This document shows positions 9,601 to 16,376 of a stretch of DNA of 20,619 nt, in pieces. Made by a program: the position numbers and the translations under genes. The stretch lies in contig CAZINR010000019.1 in assembly GCA_964540655.1 (NCBI GenBank), positions 1 to 20,619 of the forward strand. Reading direction: 5' to 3'. This DNA comes from CAZQBY01 sp964540655. Lineage in GTDB: Archaea; Altiarchaeota; Altiarchaeia; JAFGQM01. The notes below the pieces were generated by a model, which ran no database searches, was not told the DNA's origin, and worked only from the letters and a program-made list of their open reading frames with translations. Every line of letters starts with the position of its first letter. Position 1 is the stretch's first letter.

Positions 9601-10094
9601 TCAGCAAGACCCAGGACATCCCCAAGGACGACGGACAGTACCATCAAGTAACCACACTCACCCTCCAGACGACAACGGGCGGCTACTGCGCCGTGACAGT
9701 CCATGCCCTCGCACCGGACGACACTACCGAGATACCCGGCTCCTACCTCCTAGAAGCGGGCGACCTCCCGTCCATAGACCCGAACGTCCAGATACCGGAG
9801 ATACCGGCGGTCATACACCCGATAAACATCTACTCTTCGGACCCGGAAGATGCGGAGGACTCTTACTCCCTCGCGGAGTCCGCGGTCAACCAGCTCTCCG
9901 TGGAATGCGGAGGCGACTGCGGAGGCAACGCAGTGGCCAGAAACAAGCTGGACGACGCCATAGCCCATCTGGCGGCAGCCCAGCGCTACCTCACGGGCTG
10001 CCAGGACGGCGGCCCCACACTGTGCCGCTTCTCTCAGTACTACTCCGAGCGGGCGAACCGTCTGGCGAGGGAGGGGAGTAATCTACTGGATTAG
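6624..10094 (+). CDS. Secreted Cys/Asp-rich repeat protein Q1, main part
   Basis: Read in frame from the C run, this gives 1156 residues; used alone, the first ATG is at 6732 (MTCVPNDPDV, 1120 residues), which would lack any signal peptide. Order of parts: the rest of the Q N-terminal domain; an Ig-like domain at about 7000-7370 shared with the protein at 16369; a 686-residue Asp/Cys repeat region (7374-9431); and the conserved C-terminal module (9438-10091) ending in a helical, Cys-containing segment with LAAAQRYLTGC and SQYYSERA. Each repeat pairs CxDGxDxDGDGLxDCxDPDC, which carries a DxDxDG calcium-loop pattern, with a CPxYxxNEGAN..CC linker. There is no membrane helix, so the mature protein should be released or held by another protein. 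The gene is in the same transcription unit as P1. Calcium binding is inferred from the loops; resemblance to MopE-type or thrombospondin type 3 repeats is only pattern-level. Confidence 0.85.
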   Translation, partial: PIEFVGSLGTYCNGQSRIWEEGGTQPARSELSLVFGVTCVPNDPDVTYNRRPSPTSFTFSREGDADLRYGREFECNLDGGIWDGRALQASLATELSNRRVTALLPTDSKIYRSDSEYFYYPLEVLAPLSGILDYLVALDRDEVQAGQSFIATIALTNRVGFDINLRDFSISGDRVAGRSICGFSQTPSRVRAGRSADIILTCTVPSGAQPQTISGIEVFFTTDRQHPCSDDGSMTIPIPSVDVVLPPQPSCTNGADDDGDDKVDCLDDDGPENCCSDPACPYDDNSNSEGANGKICCDDGEDNDGDDLVDADDSDCQVAPTERCDNNLDDDGDGKIDCDDEDCCQDTRSCPMYLTNEGANNHLCCHNGWDEDRDGDIDMDDLDCRAPWVHPCVNRMDDDADRMVDCLDFAGGWEVCCSYPACPYDDTPNSEGANDRRCCRNGLDDDGDGLTDREDPDCLVENCENGIDDDGDCWALNGGMGEDTNGDGTVCGTGDRNVDCLDTYCCAFSRCPYRTNEGANDKLCCSNRLDEDRDSKIDMADEQCFFAPETCDDSFDNDLDGLTDCDDPDCCMDPVACPAYAINEGANSGTCCANALDEDGDALIDCLDDDCCPAALACPVYTTNEGANGKICCSNTLDEDMDTLTDLADPDCIIAEICNDSIDNDMDGLVDCNDPDCCMDEACPMYATDEGANSYLCCDNTLDEDNDSLTDCFDDDCCPAPVCPYDDNTSSEALNGRLCCFNLLDEDNDMLTDLADPDCQVTEICDNGLDDDGDSLIDCDDPDCCMDPVACPDYATNEGANNFLCCDNGLDEDGGAADCQDTDCCPAANCPYDDDPSSEGANGKLCCGDGLDNDGDGLTDNQDPDCYGEPSEATCDDGLDNDADGFTDCDDSDCCTDPVCPYDDDPNSEGLNSMLCCSNSEDDDGDGLTDEDDPDCVSYDGSFNDMVKQGEIRTFSVEFKDNSTVAGATGIEWDFSISDSDYDGTPCLIRRTFSKTQDIPKDDGQYHQVTTLTLQTTTGGYCAVTVHALAPDDTTEIPGSYLLEAGDLPSIDPNVQIPEIPAVIHPINIYSSDPEDAEDSYSLAESAVNQLSVECGGDCGGNAVARNKLDDAIAHLAAAQRYLTGCQDGGPTLCRFSQYYSERANRLAREGSNLLD
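7374..9431 (+). repeat. Asp/Cys-rich repeat array of Q1
   Basis: The 686-residue array has eight major units, each starting with a C-x3-(I/L)-D-x-D-x-D block. Eleven EGAN-type linkers (NEGAN, SEGAN, EALN, EGLN) each precede a CC pair. Three units have an additional middle block ending DCC. Neighbouring units are strongly alike at DNA level: a 46-base stretch is identical at 8313-8358 and 8955-9000. Such repeats are substrates for slipped-strand or unequal recombination, which would change array length. Confidence 0.85.
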
Positions 10095-10105
10095 GTCGCA
10101 TATGC

Positions 10106-10114
10106 CTTTTTATC
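10106..10114 (+). promoter_or_regulatory. TATA box of surface cassette 2
   Basis: The sequence CTTTTTATC lies about 36 bases before the ATG at 10146. An AAGGT element (10133-10137) sits 8 bases before the ATG and may serve as a Shine-Dalgarno sequence, unlike cassette 1. Confidence 0.55.
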
Positions 10115-10145
10115 AGAGTTCCCCTTAACTTTAAGGTAGAAAAAG

Positions 10146-11498
10146 ATGAAGATACTCTTTGCGCTACTTGCCCTGCTGCTTATTACTCACGTATCTTCAG
10201 CAGAGATCATGCCCACGGCCTGCGAGGACTGGTATGTCTTCGGCAGCGTCGAGATGTCTGTCTGGCCACAGAAGTTCGATTACCTACCAGGTGAGATGGT
10301 CGCCTTCACCGGAACTCTCGAGAACACTAACCCCTTCCCGCTGACGGAGGGCAGGATAAGGATGCAGGTATTCTACCAGGAAAGGCCCAATGTGGATTAT
10401 ATGCTAGATGAGTTTTTCATCTCCAAGAACATTTATCTGAAGCCTGGCGAGTCCAGGGAGTTCGGGGGTTTTTGGGACATCCCAGACAACGCCAAAGCCG
10501 GCAAGTATCTTATAGAAGCATATTATGTAATTGATGAGTTCAACATGGCGGGGGTGAGCTTCCTGCGCGGGCTCATGGGAGCTACGACTACCATAGCCGT
10601 CCACGGCGGCACGGACTTAGTCTATATGAATGTTTCCGACATCCTGGTCAACGGCGAGGATGCTAGCTTGCGGGAGCAACAGTTGATCCATGAGGCAGAT
10701 GCGCCCATCAATGTGACTGTGCCCTTGGTCAACGAAGGCCCAAAGACTACGGCCACGGTAAGCTACATGTTATATTCCTGGGACGATCTGAGAGAGGACT
10801 CCCTCCAATCGCAGGAAACCCAGACAGTAGATTTGGGCGCCGACTCCAGCCGGAAGCTGGAGTTCGAGACCGATGGCCTTCCCCCGGGCGCATATCTGTT
10901 GAAGATTGCCATAGAGACCGACAAGAACGACAACATCCTGAAGCTCAGGCTTCCTGTTGAGGGCAAGAGGGTGAAGATGAACTTCCTAGGAGTAGACAAC
11001 TTCCCCATAAAGGTGGGGGATGATGTCATGGTATTCCTCTGCGCATCCAACTCCGCCAGTTATCTCAACTCGACCGTGACTGATGTTTCGGTCGCACTGT
11101 TGGATGAGGCTGGCAACACAATCTTCACCGATTCTCTGGAGGCTAGCGACGTCACATCGCAGCCCCTGGGGTATGTGACCTCTTTCAAGGCAGATAAGGA
11201 CTACAATCATCTGGTGGTCTCCTCTCTTTTGATGGATGAATCAGGAACGGAGGAAGCGGACTTGGTCTACAAGGTCGCGACTCCCGGCTGTGTGAGGGAG
11301 ACGAAGGTCTGCCCCGACGGCACCCTAGTCATAAGGCTGCCGCCCGCGTGCGTTTTCCCACAGTGTCCAGAGGTGTCAGTCCCCCAGCCTCCCCTGCCGC
11401 CGGTCGAGCAGAATCCTGAGCAGGACAACTCACTGCTATTAATACTTTTTGTTTTAATCATATTGGCGGCGATAGCCGTTTACTATAAAAGAAGATGA
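10146..11498 (+). CDS. Membrane-anchored surface protein P2 (cassette 2)
   Basis: This 450-residue paralogue of P1 and P3 has a signal peptide at about 1-19 (ending SSA), the conserved mature start EIMPTACEDWY, then the family blocks DEFNMAGVSFLRG and LYSWDDLRED, and a KMNFLGVDNFP block before a conserved Cys. It differs from its paralogues at the C-terminal side: the third beta domain is absent. Instead a short four-Cys segment follows (CVRETKVCPDGT, then PPACVFPQC), resembling small CPDGT-type disulfide modules seen in secreted prokaryotic proteins. A Pro-rich stalk (PQPPLPPVEQNPEQ) and a membrane helix (about 429-445) with a basic YYKRR tail complete it. The stop overlaps the Q2 start as ATGA. 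The function is unknown; a scaffold for Q2 is inferred. Confidence 0.85.
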   Translation: MKILFALLALLLITHVSSAEIMPTACEDWYVFGSVEMSVWPQKFDYLPGEMVAFTGTLENTNPFPLTEGRIRMQVFYQERPNVDYMLDEFFISKNIYLKPGESREFGGFWDIPDNAKAGKYLIEAYYVIDEFNMAGVSFLRGLMGATTTIAVHGGTDLVYMNVSDILVNGEDASLREQQLIHEADAPINVTVPLVNEGPKTTATVSYMLYSWDDLREDSLQSQETQTVDLGADSSRKLEFETDGLPPGAYLLKIAIETDKNDNILKLRLPVEGKRVKMNFLGVDNFPIKVGDDVMVFLCASNSASYLNSTVTDVSVALLDEAGNTIFTDSLEASDVTSQPLGYVTSFKADKDYNHLVVSSLLMDESGTEEADLVYKVATPGCVRETKVCPDGTLVIRLPPACVFPQCPEVSVPQPPLPPVEQNPEQDNSLLLILFVLIILAAIAVYYKRR

Positions 11499-13026
11499 GA
11501 CTCTCTTATAAGATCCTGTTGGGGCTGCTCGCCTGCTGCTTGCTTTCTCAGACTGCCCTGGCACTGAACGCCCTCTTCGCATGGACAATGGCCGATAACT
11601 TCGCGAATGGCCACTGTGATGACTATTGGTATGTATGCTACACTCGGTCCTATTACCTGTCCGACGGCAGGGGCAACTGCGAGACCAGCGGGAAGGACTG
11701 GAAAGGCCTTTGCGGCTATGCGGTGAATTACTACGCACAGCCCACGACGACCTACCAGGACAGGATTCTCAACAGGACGGAGTCCTGCCGCACGATGTGC
11801 GCTGGGGATGTGTGTGAAATCGATTGGACTGATTCGGGTGACTGGTGGGGCTCCGGAGGGCCGCAGGACACCCCGCCAATACTCTATGTGGATGATGTGG
11901 ACACCATGCAGAGCGGGAGCGCCACTCTGGGTGTGGGCGTCCCGGCCGACGCCATGCACTTCATACAAAGGACGCCCTACACAAAAAAATTCAGGCAGTC
12001 CTCAAGAAGGAGGAACTACAATTTCTATTTCGGAGTGGCCTGCGAGGCCCGGCACTTGCTTGACGTCTGCAAGCTCTCCAGTGCTAATTGCACTGACACA
12101 GGCTTTGAATGGCTGGCCCCCTCAGAGCCGCACCTTATCAAATTCAACGAGCCTGGCACCTACCGGCTCACATACACGGTGCCCTATGAGTGCCAGGCGG
12201 ACGCTTCCACCTATGACAAGTACCACAGGGCGAGGATGGGCGAATACAACTTCTACAGAAGGACCGACACCGCGACGGAGACGCGGGTTATAACAGTCTT
12301 GGACTGCAACAGCCCGCCCACTGAGCCGGAGGTTGAGGTCACTCCAGATCCCGCTTGTGAGTCGGAAGACTTGACCTGTACGATTACGACCGAGAGCACG
12401 GACCCCGACGGAGACGCCGTGACCTACACTTACAGATGGTACAAGGACGGAGGTCTCATGAACGGCCTTACCGTCGAGGGCACGCCTCAGCTGGCCTATT
12501 CGATTCCAGCAGCCCTCACCCGAGTCGGCCAGATCTGGAGATGCACGGTGACGCCGAAGGATGAGATAGGACTCGAGGGTCCGACTGCCTTTGATGAGAC
12601 CACAATCATAGGCTGTGACGAGATCTGCGACGACGGCATCGACAATAACGGAAATACCCTTGTTGACTGCGCCGACCCCCTGTGTTGCTCTTATCCCGCA
12701 TGCATAGCCGAGTATTCGGCCAGCCCGGACGGGGAGGCTTCTTACAGCCGCTTGTGCTGCTCCGACGGCATCGACAACGATAACGATGGCCTTCCCGATT
12801 GCGAAGACGGCGACTGCTGCGCCGACGCTCGCTGCGTTGGCATATATGCTTATCTGCCCACTGGCGAGGGCTCTTATGGGGGGGTCTGTTGTGCCAACAT
12901 GCTGGACGACGACGGAGACGGTCTGACCGACATGGACGACCCCGACTGCCAATTAATCCCGCCTTGCACGGATCCCGTCTACGCCACGAACGAGGGCGCC
13001 AACGGAGGCGTCTGCTGCGACAACGG
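11495..13026 (+). CDS. Secreted Cys/Asp-rich protein Q2, part before the gap
   Basis: Up to the assembly gap this encodes 510 residues. It has a signal peptide (about 1-23, ending ALA) and an aromatic, Cys-rich N-terminal domain unlike that of Q1 and Q3 except for the motif GSGGPQDTPPI, which both others share. An Ig-like domain covers about 270-370 (PPTEPEVEVTPDPAC ... TYRWYKDGG). The Asp/Cys repeats begin near residue 378 (ICDDGIDNNGN). In the first two repeats the usual NEGAN linker is replaced by longer Tyr/Gly/Ser linkers (CIAEYSASPDGEASYSRLCC and a similar one). The frame runs into the run of N at base 13027. The gene continues after the gap (see 13128). Confidence 0.85.
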
Positions 13027-13126
13027 NNNNNNNNNNNNNNNNNNNNNNNNNNNNNNNNNNNNNNNNNNNNNNNNNNNNNNNNNNNNNNNNNNNNNNNNNN
13101 NNNNNNNNNNNNNNNNNNNNNNNNNN
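13027..13126. other. Assembly gap (100 N) inside a tandem repeat
   Basis: Exactly 100 N separate two copies of the same 33-base sequence (12994-13026 and 13127-13159). A round 100 is normally a scaffolder placeholder. Repeat geometry gives allowed true sizes of 93 + 126n bases, or a 33-base overlap with nothing missing. All of these restore the reading frame, whereas the literal 100 does not. Confidence 0.9.
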
Positions 13127-13307
13127 GGGCGCCAACGGAGGCGTCTGCTGCGACAACGGCATCGACGAGGACAACGACTCTCTCATGGACATGGACGACC
13201 CGGACTGCGGCGGACCGGCACCCTGCACGAATCCCGTCTACGCCACGAACGAGGGCGCCAACGGAGGCGTCTGCTGCGACAACGGCATCGACGAGGACAA
13301 CGACTCT
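13127..13307 (+). repeat. 126-base tandem repeat in Q2
   Basis: The unit starting GGGCGCCAACGG at 13127 recurs at 13253, a period of 126 bases or 42 residues (GANGGVCCDNGIDEDND, then a DMDDPDC block and NPVYATNE). The first 55 bases of the two copies are identical. A third copy begins at 12994 and is cut by the gap. The assembly broke here because the repeat is longer than the overlap needed to resolve it. Confidence 0.85.
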
Positions 13308-14720
13308 TTCGTCGACATGAACGATACCGATTGCATATCTGAGACTTGTGACGACGGCATCGACAACGACGGAGATCTTTTAGTAGACTGCAATGACCCC
13401 GATTGCTGCAAAGATACGGTCGCATGCCCTGCCTACGCTACCAACGAGGGCGCGAACGGCGGGCTTTGTTGCAACAACGACCGGGATGACGACAACGACG
13501 GCCAGATGGACGATGCGGATTCGGATTGCTTGATTGAGAGCTGCGACGACGGCATCGACAACAACGGCAATGGCCTGGTCGATTGTGAGGATCCCTACTG
13601 TTGCGGCGACTCTGCCTGCCCGACAGGACCCGGGGGAGACGAGTCCGAGAATGACGGCATCTGTTGCGCCAATGGTGCGGACGATGACCAGGATGGGCTC
13701 GCTGACAAAAATGATCCTGACTGCAATGAAAACCCGATTGTGAACCCCAAGCCATGCTGCCGCGATGGCAAGGACAACGACGGTGACGGCCTCATTGACT
13801 GTGAGGAGGTAACCTGCTGCAATGACGACTTCTGCAAGGACATGCGCGCGATTATCACTGTCAAGTATCCAATTGACGAGGCTGAGGCGGAAGCTTGGAC
13901 GACTTTTGACTTGCCCAGTGGATACGATCCGCAGTATGGTCAGGTCTACACAGTGGCAGACGACGGAGCCGGAGAAGCTGCGTACAGGGGCGTTTGCTGC
14001 GCCGACCTGACTGATGTGGTCAGTGGGGATCCTGTCGATGCTGACCGGGACGGCTTCCCTGGGTTCACAGACCCGGATTGCGACATGACCATCTACGCAG
14101 GCTCTTTAGAGAGCGATGCAGCGTCGGGAGAGATACACATATTCGATGTCGTATTCACCGACAGCTCCATTACCCCGGAAACTGAAGTGGACTGGGCGTT
14201 CTCACTCTCCGATTCGAGCCCGGATTGCATAGGCGCCGAACTAAACGTCCCCGCCACGGTTCCTGTGACCGCAGGAGGCACTGAGACCGTAGGCACGATT
14301 CTGCTGCACACGGGCATCGGGGACAGCTGCATAGTGGAGGTGCAGGCGACCGCTGACGGGACTACCGCGTATGGGACATACGTGCTGAACTCAGGTCCCC
14401 TGCCGCAGATAAATCCCGGGGTCCAGCTCCCGGAGATACCGGCGATATTGCACCCGATAAACATCTACCCCCGCAGCAGAGAGGAAGCCGAGAATGAGTT
14501 TTCCAGGGCCTACGAAGCCGCAGATAGGTTGAGTTCTGAATGCGCGGGATGCGCCGGACTGCCGCGAGATAAATTGCAGGGTGCCTGGACTAACCTGGCA
14601 GCAGCCCAGAGGTATCTTGATTCGTGCCCGGCCGCCGCCGGGGAACTTTCCTGCAGCCTATCCCAATACTACTCTGCCCGAGCCCTGACCCTGGCCAACG
14701 AGGGACTGAGCATTCTCTGA
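13128..14720 (+). CDS. Secreted Cys/Asp-rich protein Q2, part after the gap
   Basis: From the gap to the stop this encodes 530 residues continuing the Q2 gene: more Asp/Cys repeats (to about 14081), then the C-terminal module (14094-14717) shared with Q1 and the protein at 17805. The last repeat is unusual: after CCNDDFC the short linker is expanded to about 60 residues (IITVKYPIDEAEAEAWTTFD onward) before the CC pair returns. The C-terminal module holds a beta-rich part (VDWAFSLSD), then QINPGVQLPEIPAILHPINI, then helices with four conserved Cys. The final 42 bases are identical to the end of the gene at 17805. With a 93-base gap, full-length Q2 would have 1072 residues. An ATG within the frame at 13185 is internal and not a start. 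Confidence 0.85.
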   Translation, partial: GANGGVCCDNGIDEDNDSLMDMDDPDCGGPAPCTNPVYATNEGANGGVCCDNGIDEDNDSFVDMNDTDCISETCDDGIDNDGDLLVDCNDPDCCKDTVACPAYATNEGANGGLCCNNDRDDDNDGQMDDADSDCLIESCDDGIDNNGNGLVDCEDPYCCGDSACPTGPGGDESENDGICCANGADDDQDGLADKNDPDCNENPIVNPKPCCRDGKDNDGDGLIDCEEVTCCNDDFCKDMRAIITVKYPIDEAEAEAWTTFDLPSGYDPQYGQVYTVADDGAGEAAYRGVCCADLTDVVSGDPVDADRDGFPGFTDPDCDMTIYAGSLESDAASGEIHIFDVVFTDSSITPETEVDWAFSLSDSSPDCIGAELNVPATVPVTAGGTETVGTILLHTGIGDSCIVEVQATADGTTAYGTYVLNSGPLPQINPGVQLPEIPAILHPINIYPRSREEAENEFSRAYEAADRLSSECAGCAGLPRDKLQGAWTNLAAAQRYLDSCPAAAGELSCSLSQYYSARALTLANEGLSIL

Positions 14721-14737
14721 GAGCATTAAACCATCGG

Positions 14738-14747
14738 GTTTTTATAG
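14738..14747 (+). promoter_or_regulatory. TATA box of surface cassette 3
   Basis: The sequence GTTTTTATAG is centred about 32 bases before the ATG at 14775. No convincing Shine-Dalgarno sequence precedes the start (AGG abuts the ATG), so the message probably has a very short leader. Confidence 0.6.
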
Positions 14748-14774
14748 GTGCCGCCATAAATTAGCTTAATCAGG

Positions 14775-16376
14775 ATGAAACGCATTGCAATAGTCTTGGT
14801 TGTCTTCTCCCTCTTATCGCTCTCATCGGCAGAGCTGGCGCCTGTCCCTTGTGAGGACTGGTACGATTTCGGGAGCCTTGAGTTCGAGGCAGTGAGCCTT
14901 GATTACCCCCTCTACTACCCGGGCGAGACGGTCGAGATCTGGACCGCGGTCACTAACACCAACCCATACCCCATAGTGGAGGGCTCAATACGCGCGCATG
15001 TCATCTACGTGGATGGGGAGGAAGAGTATATCCTAGACGAGTTCTATCTGGCAGACGACATCAATCTGCTCCCCGGCGAGAAAGCCGAGTTCAGGGGAGA
15101 GAGGGAGCTTCCTGAGAATTTGAAATCGGGAGACTACAGTGTAGCGGTCTATTTCATAACATCGGACAACTTCAACCTGGCCGGAGTCAGCTTTCTGAGA
15201 GAGATATACGGCAGGATGACCAGCTTCAAAGTAGCGGGCGGGGGCGACCTTCTCCACTTCGACACCGCGCAACTCAAAATCAACGGCGAGCCGCAGTCTC
15301 TCCACGAGCCATCGAAGCTCTACAATGAGGGTACGGCAATTACTGTGGATATACCCCTCAAGAACGAGGGCGAGGCCACAGAAGCGGCGGTCAGGTACGA
15401 TCTCTACGCCTGGGACGATCTGCGGGAAGAAGACCTCATCGAGACGAAGGAGGAAAACCTGCAGCTTGCCTCCGGAGAGTCCAAGGACCTCAGGTACGTC
15501 CTTCCGGCGACGACGCCCCAGGGAACCTACTCCCTCGTCATCACCGCAGACAGCGGGAAGAACAACGCCATAGTCAAGATACGCCTTCCCATTATGGGGA
15601 GGATGATAAAGACCAACTTCGCCGGAATCGACTCTTTCCCCCTGCAGGCCGGAAAGCCGGTGAAGCTCTTCATGTGCGTTTCGAATGCTGCACAGAAGGG
15701 CATCGATGTCGTCACAAACGACGAGCTCGGCAGCGAGGATGTGGAGCCGACCCCATCCGGGCTGATAAAGGACGCGGACCTGAGGCTCTCCGTCGAAGCT
15801 GACGGCAAGATGATATTCAGCGACTCGCTTGAGGGAGCGAGCCTGGGCGGATTGATTGAAGGGTATGAGACTGAATTCACTCCGGAGGATGAATACAAGC
15901 TGATAACTCTTGTGGCGGAAGCAGAGGACGAGGCAGGCAATTCAGAGAGATTCGAGATAGTGTACGACTACGACAAGCTTTATAAAGACGTCGATTTGTC
16001 CATGGAGACATCGGTAAACGACCAGTCAGTGGACGTTTCCCTGACTCTTGAGAAGGAAGGAAAACCCGCTCCCGGCAGGGTCAATGTATATGTCAAGGAC
16101 GAAGACGGAGCCGTCATAAACCTGGAGAGCGATATCGAGGTATGGGGAGATTACGAGACCTCCTTTGAGCTCTCTCCCGGGGAATATCTCATAAGGGCCA
16201 TGGAGCTGACGACTTGGGCTAGCGCCGAGGAAGAAGTCCTGGTCGAAGCCTATTCGCCCATTCCGCCCGCACTTCCCGATGAGGAGCCCGCCATGGATTA
16301 CACCCCCTTCGTTCTAATACTTTTAGTCGTATTATTCGCGCTTGTAGTGTTCTTGATGAAGAGGAAAAATGGATAG
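14775..16376 (+). CDS. Membrane-anchored surface protein P3 (cassette 3)
   Basis: At 533 residues this is the closest paralogue of P1, with the same domain order: signal peptide about 1-19 (ending SSA), mature start ELAPVPCEDWYDF, the block NFNLAGVSFLREIYG, the block LYAWDDLREEDL, a KNNAIVKIRLPIMGR block nearly identical to that of P1, a third beta domain (DKLYKDVDLSMETSV onward), a Pro-rich stalk (IPPALPDEEP) and a membrane helix (about 510-528) with KRKNG. The expected orientation is extracellular with one C-terminal anchor. The first gene of cassette 3, it overlaps the next gene by 8 bases. Similarity to P1 in every block supports tandem duplication of the cassette rather than separate origins. 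Its function is unrecognised. Confidence 0.85.
   Translation: MKRIAIVLVVFSLLSLSSAELAPVPCEDWYDFGSLEFEAVSLDYPLYYPGETVEIWTAVTNTNPYPIVEGSIRAHVIYVDGEEEYILDEFYLADDINLLPGEKAEFRGERELPENLKSGDYSVAVYFITSDNFNLAGVSFLREIYGRMTSFKVAGGGDLLHFDTAQLKINGEPQSLHEPSKLYNEGTAITVDIPLKNEGEATEAAVRYDLYAWDDLREEDLIETKEENLQLASGESKDLRYVLPATTPQGTYSLVITADSGKNNAIVKIRLPIMGRMIKTNFAGIDSFPLQAGKPVKLFMCVSNAAQKGIDVVTNDELGSEDVEPTPSGLIKDADLRLSVEADGKMIFSDSLEGASLGGLIEGYETEFTPEDEYKLITLVAEAEDEAGNSERFEIVYDYDKLYKDVDLSMETSVNDQSVDVSLTLEKEGKPAPGRVNVYVKDEDGAVINLESDIEVWGDYETSFELSPGEYLIRAMELTTWASAEEEVLVEAYSPIPPALPDEEPAMDYTPFVLILLVVLFALVVFLMKRKNG

Noticed and set aside
8946..9704. A long minus-strand reading frame (252 codons) opposite the Q1 repeats, with similar ones at 7687-8169, 12122-12952 and 17868-18488
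   Set aside because: GAC-rich repeat coding read backwards gives GTC-rich Val/Ala frames without stops. Composition is low-complexity, and no signal peptide, family motif or promoter supports them.
4715..16376. PGF-CTERM or similar sortase-type tripartite C-terminal signals on the P proteins
   Set aside because: The C-termini have a hydrophobic helix and basic tail but no PGF or LPxTG-like motif before the helix; plain membrane anchoring is the simpler reading.
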